Below are positions 43,933 to 53,311 of a stretch of 64,000 bases of DNA, piece by piece. The position numbers were made by a program, and so were the translations under genes. Origin of the DNA: Nitrospira sp. (GTDB lineage Bacteria > Nitrospirota > Nitrospiria > Nitrospirales > Nitrospiraceae). The number at the start of each line of letters is the position of its first letter. The stretch's first letter is position 1. The stretch is from positions 4,015,001 through 4,079,000 of the forward strand of contig CP054184.1 of the NCBI GenBank assembly GCA_015709715.1. The letters are read 5' to 3'. The notes below the pieces were generated by a model. It was not told the origin of the DNA, did no database searches, and saw only the letters and a list, made by a program, of their open reading frames with translations.

Positions 43933-43962
43933 TTGCTCCTTATGGCTGCTCTTGGGCGTGGC

Positions 43963-45132
43963 TCAATCGCCCGTTCTCGGACTCTGTTCCCGGTTGTCGC
44001 CAGGATCTGATCGATACCGACGCATGACGCGAGGACCGATGGCGCAGAGCACTTCATAGGAAATGGTCTCCTGCCATGCGGCGAGGTCTGTCGCCGTGAT
44101 CCGTTGCTCGCCTTGTGTTCCGATCAGGACGGCTTCCTGTCCGATTTCCACGCCGGGAATGTCGGTGACGTCGACCATGGTCATATCCATGCAGATTCGA
44201 CCGACTACGGGCACGCGTCGGCCGTTGATTAGTACCGAGGCCTTGTTCGAGAGGAGCCGATTGTATCCGTCGGCATATCCCACCGGCAGGACGGCGATGC
44301 GCGTGCGACGTGACGCGATAAAGGTGCGATTGTAACTGACGCTGTCGCCGACCTGTAGGGTGCGAAGGTGGGCGATAGTCGCTCTCCAGGTGAGGATGGG
44401 GTGTAATTCGGGAGCCGAGCCCGCATCGGCAATGGTGTGGTAGCCGTAGAGCATGATGCCCGGTCGCACGAGTGAATAATGGGCCTTGGGAAACCGGATG
44501 ATCGCGGCGCTGTTGGCGGCGTGGATCAGCGGACAGGGAGTTCCGGACTGGTGCAGGATCGTCAATGCCGCTTGAAAGCGTGCGAGCTGGGCTTCGGTTT
44601 CCGTGGCGTCATAATTGTCGGCATCGGCCAAGTGCGTCATGAGGCCTCCGAGGCGGAGCGGACTCTGGAACTCCGTCGCGGCGACCAGCGTGGCCAGTTC
44701 TTCGGGGGCGATTCCCAAGCGGCCCATGCCCGTGTCCACTTTAACATGCACCGTGTAGCCTGAGTCGGAGAATCCGACGGCGGCTGCAAAGCTTCGGATC
44801 AGGTCCGCGCGGTAGAGCACCGGGGTGAGCTGATGAGCGATGAGGTCGGGGAACTGCGCGGCGACGGTCGGCCCCATGACCAGGATGGAATCCAAGATGC
44901 CGGCCTCACGGAGGCTGATGCCTTCGTCGATCGTGGCCACGCCGAACCGTCGCACGCCCAGGTGGTGTAGCGCGCGCGTGATCTCAAGGGCGCCGTGGCC
45001 GTAGGCATCAGCCTTGACGACGGCTAACACCTCGCTCCTAGGGGCACGCTGTCGCACTTGGGCCAGGTTGTGGGCGAGGGCCCCCAGATCAATGGTGACG
45101 GAGGTTGGGAGAGTAGGTGTGGGGTTCTGCAC
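43963..45132 (-). CDS. alr: Alanine racemase
   Basis: 389 residues from a GTG. The PLP lysine is in VLAVVKADAYGHGALEITRA (K40), and the catalytic tyrosine lies in the GDSVSYNRTFIASRRTR segment. NRLLSNKASVLINGRRVPVV, then GRICMDMTMVDVTDIPG are the diagnostic C-terminal motifs. It makes D-alanine for peptidoglycan. The gene follows frr by 27 bases and precedes the DUF4403 gene, in the order rpsB-tsf-pyrH-frr-alr. The start has no strong ribosome binding site; an alternative start is not obvious. Confidence 0.97.
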   Translation of the reverse strand: MQNPTPTLPTSVTIDLGALAHNLAQVRQRAPRSEVLAVVKADAYGHGALEITRALHHLGVRRFGVATIDEGISLREAGILDSILVMGPTVAAQFPDLIAHQLTPVLYRADLIRSFAAAVGFSDSGYTVHVKVDTGMGRLGIAPEELATLVAATEFQSPLRLGGLMTHLADADNYDATETEAQLARFQAALTILHQSGTPCPLIHAANSAAIIRFPKAHYSLVRPGIMLYGYHTIADAGSAPELHPILTWRATIAHLRTLQVGDSVSYNRTFIASRRTRIAVLPVGYADGYNRLLSNKASVLINGRRVPVVGRICMDMTMVDVTDIPGVEIGQEAVLIGTQGEQRITATDLAAWQETISYEVLCAIGPRVMRRYRSDPGDNREQSPRTGD

Positions 45133-45159
45133 GCGGGTGGTCGCGGCGGTGAAAGGAGG

Positions 45160-45723
45160 CTAGACTTCGAGGATTTCGCTTTCCTTCTTCTTCATGACTT
45201 CGTCGATTTTTTGGACGAACTGGTCGGTCAGCTTTTGGATCTCGGTCTCCGACTTGCGCAATTCATCCTCGGTGAGCTTCGCGTCTTTCTGCAGCTTCTT
45301 GAGTTCTTCGTTTCCGTCTCGACGGAAGCCGCGGATCTGCACCTTCATTTCTTCCGCGTGTTTCTTGGCAACCTTGATGAGGTCTTTCCGACGCTCTTCG
45401 GTCAGGGGCGGCAAAGGGATGCGGATCAACTTGCCGTCATTGGACGGGGTCAACCCGAGGTCCGACGTCTGGATGGCTTTTTCCACTTCACGGATCAGGT
45501 TCTGCTCCCACGGTTGGATCGTGATGAGGCGCGCCTCCGGCGTGGCGATATTGGCCACCTGTTTCAAAGGCGTCAAGGTGCCGTAGTAGTCGACCTTGAT
45601 TCCGTCGAGCAGCGCGACCGACGCGCGTCCGGTTCGCAGTCCGGCCAAGTCGCGCTTCAGGTGCTCAAGCGCGTGCTCCATTTTTTCCGTCACCTTTTGC
45701 TTGACCGCCTGTGCCGTCGACAT
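45160..45723 (-). CDS. frr: Ribosome recycling factor
   Basis: 187 residues, the usual RRF length. [60 protein letters not shown] and [20 protein letters not shown] are the full family pattern. It is followed by the coiled-coil helix [23 protein letters not shown] splits ribosomes after termination together with EF-G. The gene sits ten bases after pyrH (its stop faces the start here) in the rpsB-tsf-pyrH-frr-alr operon. Confidence 0.98.
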   Translation of the reverse strand: MSTAQAVKQKVTEKMEHALEHLKRDLAGLRTGRASVALLDGIKVDYYGTLTPLKQVANIATPEARLITIQPWEQNLIREVEKAIQTSDLGLTPSNDGKLIRIPLPPLTEERRKDLIKVAKKHAEEMKVQIRGFRRDGNEELKKLQKDAKLTEDELRKSETEIQKLTDQFVQKIDEVMKKKESEILEV

Positions 45724-45733
45724 CGCCCTCTCC

Positions 45734-46459
45734 TTAGCGGCTTCCTACCGTCACCAGCGTACCGATCGGATCCCCTTGAACGACCTTCTTGAAGTTACCC
45801 TTCTCCTTGAGATTGAACACGATCAGCGGGAGCCGGTTGTCCATGCAGAGGCTGATCGCCGTCGAGTCCATCACCTTCAGATTCTGGTTGAGAATCGAAA
45901 GAAAGGGGATCTCGTTGTACTTCTTGGCCTGTGGGTTCTGAACCGGGTCGCTGTCGTAGATGCCATCGACCTTAGTGCCCTTCATGATGACTTGCGCTCC
46001 GATTTCCATGGCGCGGAGCGACGCAGCCGTGTCGGTCGAGAAATAGGGGTTTCCGGTTCCGCCGGCGAAAATCACCACGCGCTTCTTCTCAAGATGGCGG
46101 ATGGCACGGCGCCGGATGTATCCCTCCGCCAGTTGCCGCATTTCGATCGCCGACTGGACACGGGTGCTGACCCCTTTGCTCTCGAGGGCATTCTGCAGTG
46201 CCAGGGCGTTCAACACGGTCGCCAACATGCCCATGTAGTCGGCGGAGGCCCGCTCCATCCCTCGCGCGCTCGCGGCCAAACCGCGGAAAATATTTCCGCC
46301 GCCGATGACGACGGCCACTTCCACGTCCATGGCCACGACATCGGCGATCTCTTCCGCCAGGCCTTCGAGGATCGAAGGTTGGATGCCATAGCCCTGCTCA
46401 CCGGCCAACATTTCCCCGCTGACTTTCAGCAGAATGCGGCGGTATCGGGCAGCAGTCAT
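45734..46459 (-). CDS. pyrH: UMP kinase
   Basis: 241 residues. [20 protein letters not shown] is the N-terminal phosphate-binding motif. [40 protein letters not shown] and [20 protein letters not shown] are diagnostic for Pyr[18 protein letters not shown] and [15 protein letters not shown] follow. It phosphorylates UMP to UDP. The ATG overlaps the stop of tsf by four bases (46456-46459). Part of the rpsB-tsf-pyrH-frr-alr group. Confidence 0.98.
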   Translation of the reverse strand: MTAARYRRILLKVSGEMLAGEQGYGIQPSILEGLAEEIADVVAMDVEVAVVIGGGNIFRGLAASARGMERASADYMGMLATVLNALALQNALESKGVSTRVQSAIEMRQLAEGYIRRRAIRHLEKKRVVIFAGGTGNPYFSTDTAASLRAMEIGAQVIMKGTKVDGIYDSDPVQNPQAKKYNEIPFLSILNQNLKVMDSTAISLCMDNRLPLIVFNLKEKGNFKKVVQGDPIGTLVTVGSR

Positions 46460-47052
46460 GCTTGGCCTAGTTGGAAGCGCGTAAACCGGCGGATGTTCAT
46501 GTTCTCACCGATCTTGGCGATTTGCTGCGCCAGGAGGTCCTTGATCGTAATGGCCGGATCCTTGATGAACGCTTGCTCGAGTAGGCAGTTCTCTTGGTAA
46601 AACTTCTCCAGCTTTCCTTCGACGATCTTCGGCCATGCCGCCGGCGGTTTACCCAGTTCCTTCGCTTGGCCTTCGTAGATGCTGCGTTCCTTGTCGACCA
46701 CGGCTGCGGGGATTTCTTCCCGTCGGACGTAGGAGGGGCTCGAGGCCGCCACTTGCAAGGCCAGGTCGTTCACAAAGGCCTTGAAGCCTTCGTTCCGGGC
46801 CACGAAATCGGTTTCGCAATTGACCTCGATGAGGACGCCGATCTTGCCTCCGGCATGGATATAGGCATGGATCAAACCCTGGTTGGTTTCCCGACCGGCT
46901 TTCTTTTGCGCAGCGGCCAAACCCTTCTGTCGCAGGTAGTCGATCGCCTTTTCGATGCTGTTTCCGTTTTCCGACAATGCTTTCTGACAATCCAGAATGC
47001 CGGCGCCGGTCTTCTCACGCAATTCTTTCACGAGCTCACTTAAACTTGCCAT
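46456..47052 (-). CDS. tsf: Elongation factor Ts (short form)
   Basis: 198 residues. [26 protein letters not shown] at the N-terminus is the UBA-like domain; [20 protein letters not shown] is the core. The protein ends soon after the [20 protein letters not shown] and [18 protein letters not shown] signature, so the second half of the core, present in E. coli EF-Ts (283 residues), is missing, as in other short bacterial forms. It exchanges GDP for GTP on EF-Tu. Located 44 bases after rpsB on the same strand. Confidence 0.97.
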   Translation of the reverse strand: MASLSELVKELREKTGAGILDCQKALSENGNSIEKAIDYLRQKGLAAAQKKAGRETNQGLIHAYIHAGGKIGVLIEVNCETDFVARNEGFKAFVNDLALQVAASSPSYVRREEIPAAVVDKERSIYEGQAKELGKPPAAWPKIVEGKLEKFYQENCLLEQAFIKDPAITIKDLLAQQIAKIGENMNIRRFTRFQLGQA

Positions 47053-47096
47053 GGACTCCTCAATTGAATCGAATAGAACATGCTGCCCTGGGGCGC

Positions 47097-47876
47097 TTAG
47101 GATGCCGCCGAGACGCCGGCTAGGTTCCCGGCCGGTTTACCTCCAGGGGTTTGAGCCTGAGCCGCTGCAAACTCGGTCTCTTCCTGTTGCGTTCGGAGGT
47201 GCGCCCCCTCCAGGCAGGCGTCCGCTATCTTGGAAATGATCAGCTTGATGGAACGGATCGCATCGTCGTTGCCGGGAATCGGGAACTGGATGTGATCGGG
47301 GTCGCAATTCGAGTCCACAATGGCGATGACCGGAATCTCGAGGCGGCTGGCCTCGAGGACGGCAATGTGCTCGATCCTGGTATCCAGTACGAACACGGCA
47401 CCGGGGAGGGCGCGCATGTTCCGAATGCCGGACAGGTTCTTCTGGAGCTTCACGACTTCCTTCTGCATCTGCCCCAGTTCTTTTTTCGTATGCCCCTGGT
47501 GAGACGGATCGGCGAGGGTCGCCTCCATCTTTTTCATTTTGTCGATGCTGCGGCGGATGGTCTGGAAATTGGTGAGCATGCCGCCCAACCAGCGCTGATT
47601 GATGTAGAACTGGTTGGCGCGCTTGGCTTCCTCTTCGAGGATTTCCGCGGCTTGCCGCTTCGTGCCGACGAACAAGACGGATTCACCGGCCGCCACGGTG
47701 TCGCGTGCAAAGGCATAGGCCTGTTCCAAGCGCTCGACCGTCTGCTGCAAGTCGATGATATAGACGCCGTTTCGTTCACCGAACAGGAATCGCTTCATCT
47801 TCGGATTCCAGCGGTTGGTCTGGTGCCCGAAGTGGACACCCGCTTCCAATAGTTCTTTGATCGCAACAACTCCCAT
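47097..47876 (-). CDS. rpsB: Ribosomal protein S2
   Basis: 259 residues from the ATG at 47876, with a GGAGGTGAAGGT ribosome binding site just before it; the open frame up to 47936 is not needed. [60 protein letters not shown] and [20 protein letters not shown] are the S2 signature motifs. The C-terminal extension ([20 protein letters not shown]) is Ala/Gly/Pro-rich. First gene of the rpsB-tsf-pyrH-frr-alr unit. The 229 bases before it, up to argJ, must hold its promoter. Confidence 0.98.
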   Translation of the reverse strand: MGVVAIKELLEAGVHFGHQTNRWNPKMKRFLFGERNGVYIIDLQQTVERLEQAYAFARDTVAAGESVLFVGTKRQAAEILEEEAKRANQFYINQRWLGGMLTNFQTIRRSIDKMKKMEATLADPSHQGHTKKELGQMQKEVVKLQKNLSGIRNMRALPGAVFVLDTRIEHIAVLEASRLEIPVIAIVDSNCDPDHIQFPIPGNDDAIRSIKLIISKIADACLEGAHLRTQQEETEFAAAQAQTPGGKPAGNLAGVSAAS

Positions 47877-48105
47877 ACCTTCACCTCCCTCCGAAGCCCG
47901 CAGAGCGCCGAGGCAACGCCGACGGCGAGGGGGCATGCCCCCTTATTCTCAGGCTGCGCAGCGTGCGCATCACGCTGGTGTGGATTTAGACGAGATGTCC
48001 CTGACTACTGCCTGTCGCAACGAACGATGGGACGAACCGTTCACTGCCCGGAAACGCATGGACGCTAGCACAATCCACCTGGCATTGCAACCGTGCCCGC
48101 GATCT

Positions 48106-49317
48106 TTATGATCGGTAACTCGCATTAATCCGAACGTAGTCATACGAGAGGTCCGTCGTCCACATGTGGGCTTCGGCCTTGCCTTGACCCAGGTCGATGT
48201 GGATCGTGAACTCGCGTGCCCGAAAGACTTTGCTCAGGCGCCGTTCCGCCTCGACGCCCAGCCCCTGGCCCTGCCGCACCATGGGAACCCCGCCGAAGTC
48301 AAGGCTGACCAGATTCGGATCGATGGCCACCCCGGCGCGGCCCAATGCCGCCATTACCCGCCCCCAGTTGGCGTCACCGCCGAACAGTGCCGTCTTGACA
48401 AGATTTGATGTGGCGACCGTCTGGGCCACCTGCTTCGCGGCCTTGATGGTTCGTGCGCCGGCCACCTTGACCTGCACCACCTTGGTGACACCTTCGCCGT
48501 CCCAACAAATCTTGAGCGCCAAGGTTCGGCAAACGGCCTCGATCATGGCGCAGAAGGTGTCAAAGTCTTGGGTGTCGCGCAGGAGCGGGCGATTGCCTGC
48601 CACGCCGTTGGCCAAGCACAAGACGGTGTCGTTCGTGCTGGTGTCCCCGTCGACGGTGATGCAGTTGAAAGACTGGTTGACGGCTCGCCGAAGCGCCAGT
48701 TGAAGCAACGGCTGTTCGATGACGGCGTCGGTGGTGACATAGGCCAGCATCGTGGCCATGTTGGGATGGATCATGCCCGATCCCTTAGCCATGCCGCCGA
48801 CTGTGACCAGGCGTCCGCCCAGTCGCGCGCGAACGGCCGTTTCCTTGGGTTTGAGGTCGGTGGTCATGATGGCCCGTGCTGCGTCCCGTCCGCCTCGTCG
48901 CGAGAGGCGGGTGAGAAGGGAGGGGAAGGATGTCACGATGCGATCGATCGGCAGCGGCTGGCCGATGACGCCGGTAGAGCCGACGAAGATGGTATGGGAC
49001 GCCGTGTCGAGAGCTTTCGCAACAAGCTGCGCCATCTCCTTGGCAGCGCGAAGGCCAGGCTCACCCGTGCAGGCATTCGCGTTGCCGCTATTGACGAAGA
49101 TGGCTCGCCCAAGGCCCTTTTTCAAATGCAGGCGGTCCAGCAGCACCGGCGCTGCAGCGACGCGGTTCGTGGTGAAGACTCCAGCCATGGGGCCGGTCTG
49201 TTCCGAGACCAGCAGTGCCAGGTCGAGCTGTCGCTTCTCCTGCTTCTTGATGCCTGCGTAGATGCCGGCTGCGAGAAATCCGTGGGGCGCCGTAATGCCC
49301 CCAGCGATGGTCTGCAT
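48106..49317 (-). CDS. argJ: Bifunctional ornithine acetyltransferase / N-acetylglutamate synthase
   Basis: 403 residues from the ATG at 49317, preceded by AAAGGAC; an upstream start at 49356 has no ribosome binding site. QTIAGGITAPHGFLAAGIYA, VFTTNRVAAAPVLLDRLHLK and IFVNSGNANACTGEPG are the N-terminal motifs. KGSGMIHPNMATMLAYVTTD contains the autocleavage Thr (ATML). FNCITVDGDTSTNDTVLCLA is the substrate motif, and the C-terminus ends with MWTTDLSYDYVRINASYRS. It recycles the acetyl group in arginine synthesis. Downstream of argC by 45 bases. Confidence 0.97.
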   Translation of the reverse strand: MQTIAGGITAPHGFLAAGIYAGIKKQEKRQLDLALLVSEQTGPMAGVFTTNRVAAAPVLLDRLHLKKGLGRAIFVNSGNANACTGEPGLRAAKEMAQLVAKALDTASHTIFVGSTGVIGQPLPIDRIVTSFPSLLTRLSRRGGRDAARAIMTTDLKPKETAVRARLGGRLVTVGGMAKGSGMIHPNMATMLAYVTTDAVIEQPLLQLALRRAVNQSFNCITVDGDTSTNDTVLCLANGVAGNRPLLRDTQDFDTFCAMIEAVCRTLALKICWDGEGVTKVVQVKVAGARTIKAAKQVAQTVATSNLVKTALFGGDANWGRVMAALGRAGVAIDPNLVSLDFGGVPMVRQGQGLGVEAERRLSKVFRAREFTIHIDLGQGKAEAHMWTTDLSYDYVRINASYRS

Positions 49318-49362
49318 GGATCGTCCTTTGGCTTGTGTCCGACGCGTGAATGACATCAGCGC

Positions 49363-50418
49363 TCAGGGATACACGCCAGGCGACAGCAATCCTGCCTCTT
49401 CCGGGTACCCGAGCATGAGATTCATGGCTTGGATCGCCTGTCCCGCTGCGCCCTTGATCAAGTTGTCGAGCGCCGCCACCGTCACTACCCAGCCGGCGCG
49501 CGTATCGGCGTGCACGGCCAGATCGCAGTAGTTGGCTCCACGCACATGGCGCGGGTTCGGCATGGCGGTGTCAAGCAAGCGCACGAATCGCTCGCCCTTG
49601 TAGAAATCACGATAAAGGGCCCTTAGAGCCGGCAGGTCGATCGTGCCCTTCACACGTGCATAGGCGGTGCTGAGGATTCCTCGATTCATGGGAACCAAAT
49701 GCGGAGTGAAGGCCACTGTTATGCCGCCGGGGGCCTTGGTACGGTCCAAACCGCCCAATTCCTGTTCGATCTCAGGGATGTGGCGGTGCCGACCGATCTT
49801 GTAGGGCTCCAACGATTCGTGCGCTTCCGGGAAATGGTAGGGGAGCGCCGGGCTTCTTCCGGCACCGGAAATTCCCGATTTTGCATCGATCACGATGGAG
49901 TCCTGCGCCACCAGGCCGTGCGCGACCAGCGGTGCCAATTGCAGAATGGCTGCCGTCGGGTAACAACCCGGTGAGGCCACGAGACGTGCCTGTGTGATCG
50001 CGGAGCGGTGCAGCTCCGGCAGTCCGTAGACAGCCTGCTGAATGAAATCTGGATGGGTATGGGCAGTCTGGTACCAGGTTTCATAGACCTGCGGATCTTT
50101 CAATCGGAAGTCCGCACTGAGGTCGATGACCCGTTTACCCGCTTGGAGACAACTTGCGACCGGACCCATGGATTTGGTGTGGGGCAAGGCGAGGAAGAGC
50201 ACGTCGGCCCGCTCGGCCAAGGCTTTGGGCTCCAGAGCCTCGAAGGTGAGTGGGACGATCCCCTGCAAGTGCGGATAGACCGACGACACGGATATTCCGG
50301 CCGATTTTTCCGAAGTCACCGCCGTCAGGGTGACATGGGGATGCTGGGATAAGAGTCGAACCAATTCGGCGCCCGTGTATCCACTCGCTCCTGCCACCGC
50401 TACTCGTACCAGTGCCAT
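49363..50418 (-). CDS. argC: N-acetyl-gamma-glutamyl-phosphate reductase
   Basis: 351 residues. VRVAVAGASGYTGAELVRLL is the NADP-binding start. FLALPHTKSMGPVASCLQAG and VIDLSADFRLKDPQVYETWY follow. The catalytic Cys lies in LVASPGCYPTAAILQLAPLV. APGGITVAFTPHLVPMNRGI, then STAYARVKGTIDLPALRALY complete the signature. It reduces N-acetyl-glutamyl phosphate in arginine synthesis. It begins an argC-argJ pair on the minus strand; the rpsI terminator lies between it and rpsI. Confidence 0.98.
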   Translation of the reverse strand: MALVRVAVAGASGYTGAELVRLLSQHPHVTLTAVTSEKSAGISVSSVYPHLQGIVPLTFEALEPKALAERADVLFLALPHTKSMGPVASCLQAGKRVIDLSADFRLKDPQVYETWYQTAHTHPDFIQQAVYGLPELHRSAITQARLVASPGCYPTAAILQLAPLVAHGLVAQDSIVIDAKSGISGAGRSPALPYHFPEAHESLEPYKIGRHRHIPEIEQELGGLDRTKAPGGITVAFTPHLVPMNRGILSTAYARVKGTIDLPALRALYRDFYKGERFVRLLDTAMPNPRHVRGANYCDLAVHADTRAGWVVTVAALDNLIKGAAGQAIQAMNLMLGYPEEAGLLSPGVYP

Positions 50419-50471
50419 AGACCTCCTCCTGACAGCTCACGAACCGATCTGGACCCCTTCGTCGACACGCA

Positions 50472-50505
50472 TAAAAAAAGGGAAGGCTGCGGAGCCTTCC
50501 CTTTT
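50472..50505 (-). terminator. Rho-independent terminator of the rplM-rpsI operon
   Basis: A perfect 13-base stem, 50476-50488 with 50493-50505, and a four-base loop gcgg. On the minus strand it ends in a run of seven T (50473-50479 on plus). It lies 24 bases past the rpsI stop and before argC. The mirrored A-run also gives the plus strand a T-rich flank, but no plus gene precedes it. Confidence 0.9.
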
Positions 50506-50528
50506 GAGCCCTGTGCCCCAAGCCTGTG

Positions 50529-50921
50529 CTAGCGCTTCGAGTATTGGAAGCGCTTTCTGGCGCCCTTTTGGCCGTACTTTTTACGTTCCTTCACGCGCGA
50601 GTCGCGGGTGAGGAGGCCTTCCTTCTTGAGGGGGCCGCGGAAGGCGGCGCTCATGACGACAAGCGCCTTCGAAATCGCGTGTCGCAACGCACCGGCTTGA
50701 CCGGCGGGACCGCCGCCATACACGGTCGCTCGCACGGAATATTTTCCCGCCACTCCGGCCAACTCAAACGGAAACTGAATCACGTTCCGCAAGGTTTGGC
50801 GTGGAAATGCCGTTTCGAGTGGTTTTTCGTTTACGACGATGTCGCCGGCGGCGGCGGTTACCCACGCGCGGGCAATCGCGCTCTTTCTCTTCCCGGTTGC
50901 ATACTGTGTCAGTGCTGCCAT
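50529..50921 (-). CDS. rpsI: Ribosomal protein S9
   Basis: 130 residues, the standard length. QYATGKRKSAIARAWVTAAA and VNEKPLETAFPRQTLRNVIQ open it. VRATVYGGGPAGQAGALRHA and ISKALVVMSAAFRGPLKKEG are the core. The basic C-terminus (TRDSRVKERKKYGQKGARKR then FQYSKR) is the S9 tail that reaches the P-site tRNA. Follows rplM by 42 bases on the same strand; a strong terminator lies directly downstream. Confidence 0.98.
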   Translation of the reverse strand: MAALTQYATGKRKSAIARAWVTAAAGDIVVNEKPLETAFPRQTLRNVIQFPFELAGVAGKYSVRATVYGGGPAGQAGALRHAISKALVVMSAAFRGPLKKEGLLTRDSRVKERKKYGQKGARKRFQYSKR

Positions 50922-50963
50922 ATTCGGCTGTCTCCTTCAGTCCTCAAACTCACAGGATAATGG

Positions 50964-51395
50964 TCACAACGAAAGGGGTTCCAGTTGCTGCGCTTGGTGA
51001 GGATGCGTGGCGCCCGCGTAGACGCGCAGCTTCTTGGCCATGTGGTTGCCAAGGGGAGTCTTGGGCAACATGCCTTTGATCGCTCTGGTCAACAGCTCCG
51101 TCGGCTGTTTCTTATGGATGTGCTCGGCCGTCAAGGTCTTCAGGCCCCCTGGGTAGCCCGTATGGTAGGAGTAGGTCTTGTTTTCCATCTTGTTCCCGGT
51201 CAGCCGCACCTTTTCAGCGTTGACGATGACGACGTGATCGCCGGTGTCGACGTGGGGCGTAAAGGTCGGTTTATGTTTGCCGCGCAGCACGCTCGCGACT
51301 TTGGCCGCAAGCCGACCGAGCGTCTTCCCTTCAGCATCCACCAGGAACCATTTCCGTTTCACATCTGCCGGCTTCTCTAGATACGTTTTTGTCAT
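50964..51395 (-). CDS. rplM: Ribosomal protein L13
   Basis: 143 residues from the ATG at 51395; an upstream ATG at 51404 gives the unusual MEIMTKTYL start and is less likely. [60 protein letters not shown] and [20 protein letters not shown] are the L13 signature. First gene of the rplM-rpsI operon. Sits 47 bases downstream of a DUF151 nuclease gene, all on the minus strand. Confidence 0.98.
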   Translation of the reverse strand: MTKTYLEKPADVKRKWFLVDAEGKTLGRLAAKVASVLRGKHKPTFTPHVDTGDHVVIVNAEKVRLTGNKMENKTYSYHTGYPGGLKTLTAEHIHKKQPTELLTRAIKGMLPKTPLGNHMAKKLRVYAGATHPHQAQQLEPLSL

Positions 51396-51442
51396 GATCT
51401 CCATCTACTCCTGAACGGGTCTTGTGCGCGCGGCGTCAGGCC

Positions 51443-51928
51443 TCACGCTTGTTGGGGTTCGATATTCTTGGGATCCAGCTTGTTGACCCAGGCGTCCAAG
51501 TGCACAGCGGTTCGTCGATTGAGCACATCCTGTGTCGCATAGATCGGGCATTCGGCACGGAGTGCTAAGGCAATCGCATCACTGGGCCGGGCATCAAGGG
51601 TTCGATGCAGACCCTTCGAGGCACAGGCGACGCTGGCGTAATAGGTGCTACCCTTTACGTCGGTGATGATGACTCGCTCAATGCGGACGCCAAGGTGGCC
51701 GGCGAAACTTCTGATGAGGTCATGGCTCATGGGGCGGGGAGTGACGACCCGTTCCATGGCCAGACGGATGGCATTGCCCTCGGCCGAACCAACCCAAATT
51801 GGAAGCGTGACGGTTCCGTCATGGCTCTTGAGCACGACGATGCGTGTGTCGGTATTTCCGTCGTCGAGTACTTGCGCAACGGTAAGCGCCACGAGTTCAG
51901 AGGCCTGGTTGGGAGTGGCCGATTCCAT
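51443..51928 (-). CDS. Bifunctional nuclease family protein (DUF151), copy 1
   Basis: 161 residues from ATG 51928. VALTVAQVLDDGNTDTRIVV, LPIWVGSAEGNAIRLAMERV, PRPMSHDLIRSFAGHLGVRI and LDARPSDAIALALRAECPIY are the DUF151 signature. Some members have DNase and RNase activity; the role in this lineage is not known. It is followed by rplM. A paralog (about 151 residues) lies directly upstream and overlaps or nearly touches its start, so the two are co-translated. See the next entry. Confidence 0.93.
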   Translation of the reverse strand: MESATPNQASELVALTVAQVLDDGNTDTRIVVLKSHDGTVTLPIWVGSAEGNAIRLAMERVVTPRPMSHDLIRSFAGHLGVRIERVIITDVKGSTYYASVACASKGLHRTLDARPSDAIALALRAECPIYATQDVLNRRTAVHLDAWVNKLDPKNIEPQQA

Positions 51929-51930
51929 CG

Positions 51931-52386
51931 TCAACTATCCAGTTTGCCGAAGTCTTCTGGTTTGAGGTTCTCAAGCCACTGTTCGAGTTCTTCAGACGAT
52001 TGTTTCTTGATGACCTTCTCGCTCGCAAAAATCGGCGCCTGGGTCCGGAGGGCCAGCGCGACTGCATCGCTGGGCCGCGAGTCGACGGCGTACTCCGAGT
52101 CTTCGTACATCAGATGGATTTTGGCGTAGTAGGTATTGTCGTTCAGATCCGTGATGACGACGCTGATCACTTTGGCATCGAAGGTTTCCAAGAAGGACTT
52201 CATCAAATCATGGGTCATGGGTCGTGGCGCCGTGACGCTTTCCAAAGCCAGTCCGATGACGCTGGCTTCGGATTTTCCCACCCAAATCGGGAGCATATCC
52301 GAGTTGTCTTCGTCTCGCAGCACCACGATATAGGCGTTATTGTAGGGGTCGAAGATCAACCCCTTGACCTGCATTTGCGTGATCAC
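51931..52386 (-). CDS. Bifunctional nuclease family protein (DUF151), copy 2
   Basis: 151 residues from a GTG at 52386 (ATG at 52374 also possible; AGGA at about -12 supports the first). MQVKGLIFDPYNNAYIVVLR, LPIWVGKSEASVIGLALESV, PRPMTHDLMKSFLETFDAKV and VDSRPSDAVALALRTQAPIF mirror the paralog. Its stop codon lies two bases before the start of copy 1. The tail (EELEQWLENLKPEDFGKLDS) differs from copy 1. Two such genes in tandem suggest duplication with divergence of specificity. A small YggX-like gene lies further upstream on the same strand. Confidence 0.93.
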   Translation of the reverse strand: MITQMQVKGLIFDPYNNAYIVVLRDEDNSDMLPIWVGKSEASVIGLALESVTAPRPMTHDLMKSFLETFDAKVISVVITDLNDNTYYAKIHLMYEDSEYAVDSRPSDAVALALRTQAPIFASEKVIKKQSSEELEQWLENLKPEDFGKLDS

Positions 52387-52506
52387 GGCAAGATAGTCCT
52401 TGCGTGCGCTCTTTCAAAACCCTCGTGAATAGCGCACTTTAGCACTTCGTAAATTCGAGTGTCAATGAATTCGATGGCCGAAGAGGCACAGGGGTGCTGT
52501 CGTGCG

Positions 52507-52788
52507 TTATGATCCGGCCGGCCGATAGTTTTGATCCAGTTTCGAGGTGTCAGCCTGCTCCCCCAATTTCAGAAAGGCCTTCATCTGCTTCTTCACGAGT
52601 TCGCGACCGCTTTCGTCGCCCAGGTTGACCTGATATTCGTTAATGACCATCACGCGCATGCCTTCCCATTTTTTCCAGCAGGCTTGGCAGACCTTAGACT
52701 TGATCTCGGCCTCCAATTTGCCTAGGAACAGCATGCCTGTAATGGCTTCGCCGGTTTGTCCGCATGTGACGCACTGCACTTCCGCCAT
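52507..52788 (-). CDS. YggX-like Fe(2+)-trafficking protein with Cys pairs
   Basis: 93 residues from the ATG at 52788, with a GAGGGAAG site; upstream frame not needed. VQCVTCGQTGEAITGMLFLG and VCQACWKKWEGMRVMVINEY carry two CxxC pairs, and the latter part follows the YggX pattern: WKKWEGMRVMVINEYQVNLG, then KQMKAFLKLGEQ. The YggX family helps protect iron-sulfur proteins from oxidation. E. coli YggX has only one Cys, so the Cys pairs here may form a zinc ribbon or bind iron. Length is right for the family. Confidence 0.85.
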   Translation of the reverse strand: MAEVQCVTCGQTGEAITGMLFLGKLEAEIKSKVCQACWKKWEGMRVMVINEYQVNLGDESGRELVKKQMKAFLKLGEQADTSKLDQNYRPAGS

Positions 52789-52971
52789 ACTTCCCTCCTC
52801 GCTGGAATCTCGTCGTTGTCTGAAAACGAAGGCGCATTCTAACAAAGGATGTTTTGAGAAGAAAAGAGCGCGAGAGATGAAGCAGCCGATTGACCCTTGC
52901 GAGGCTTCATGTTAGAAATGGCGTCCTTATCTCCGAGATTCAGGTTTCGGATCACAATTTGATGCACACGT

Positions 52972-53058
52972 GCCCGGATGGCGGAACTGGCAGACGCGCC
53001 GGACTCAAAATCCGGTTCTCGCAAGAGAGTGGGAGTTCGACCCTCCCTCTGGGCACCA
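52972..53058 (+). tRNA. tRNA-Leu(CAA)
   Basis: An 87-base cloverleaf including the encoded CCA. The acceptor stem pairs GCCCGGA with TCTGGGC (one G-U pair), followed by discriminator A. The anticodon stem is CCGGA/TCCGG with the loop CTCAAAA, so the anticodon is CAA (53006-53008), which reads UUG. A long variable arm (TTCTCGCAAGAGAGT region) is typical of leucine tRNAs. GTTCGACCC is the T-loop region. It stands alone on the plus strand. Confidence 0.95.
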
Positions 53059-53186
53059 TCGTCTAGCGCGATTCATCTCCCATCAAGAAGAGCTGCGTGA
53101 TCAGGCAACGGAGCAAGGTATGGACCGGGAGGAGTGGCAGCCAACGTCATAGAACACTATATGTGGATGGATGCTCCGAAAACCTC

Positions 53187-53215
53187 TTGACATGATGTGG
53201 GCCTTGTCCTATAGT
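53187..53215 (+). promoter_or_regulatory. Near-consensus sigma-70 promoter of the secreted-protein gene
   Basis: A perfect TTGACA -35 at 53187-53192 and a TATAGT -10 at 53210-53215, separated by 17 bases. Transcription would start near 53222. This leaves about 90 bases of leader before the gene at 53312, which has an AAGGAGGCA ribosome binding site. Confidence 0.85.
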
Positions 53216-53311
53216 GCGCGCGAAATTGCGTTGGAATTACTATGGCCTGTTTAGTTCATCGCCGTTCATTATCAATCTCTTATCACTTACAACTCACTAA
53301 GGAGGCAGCAC

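Noticed and set aside
48099-48115. Short hairpin after argJ
   Set aside because: Only a five-base stem and no T-run, so it cannot be called a terminator.
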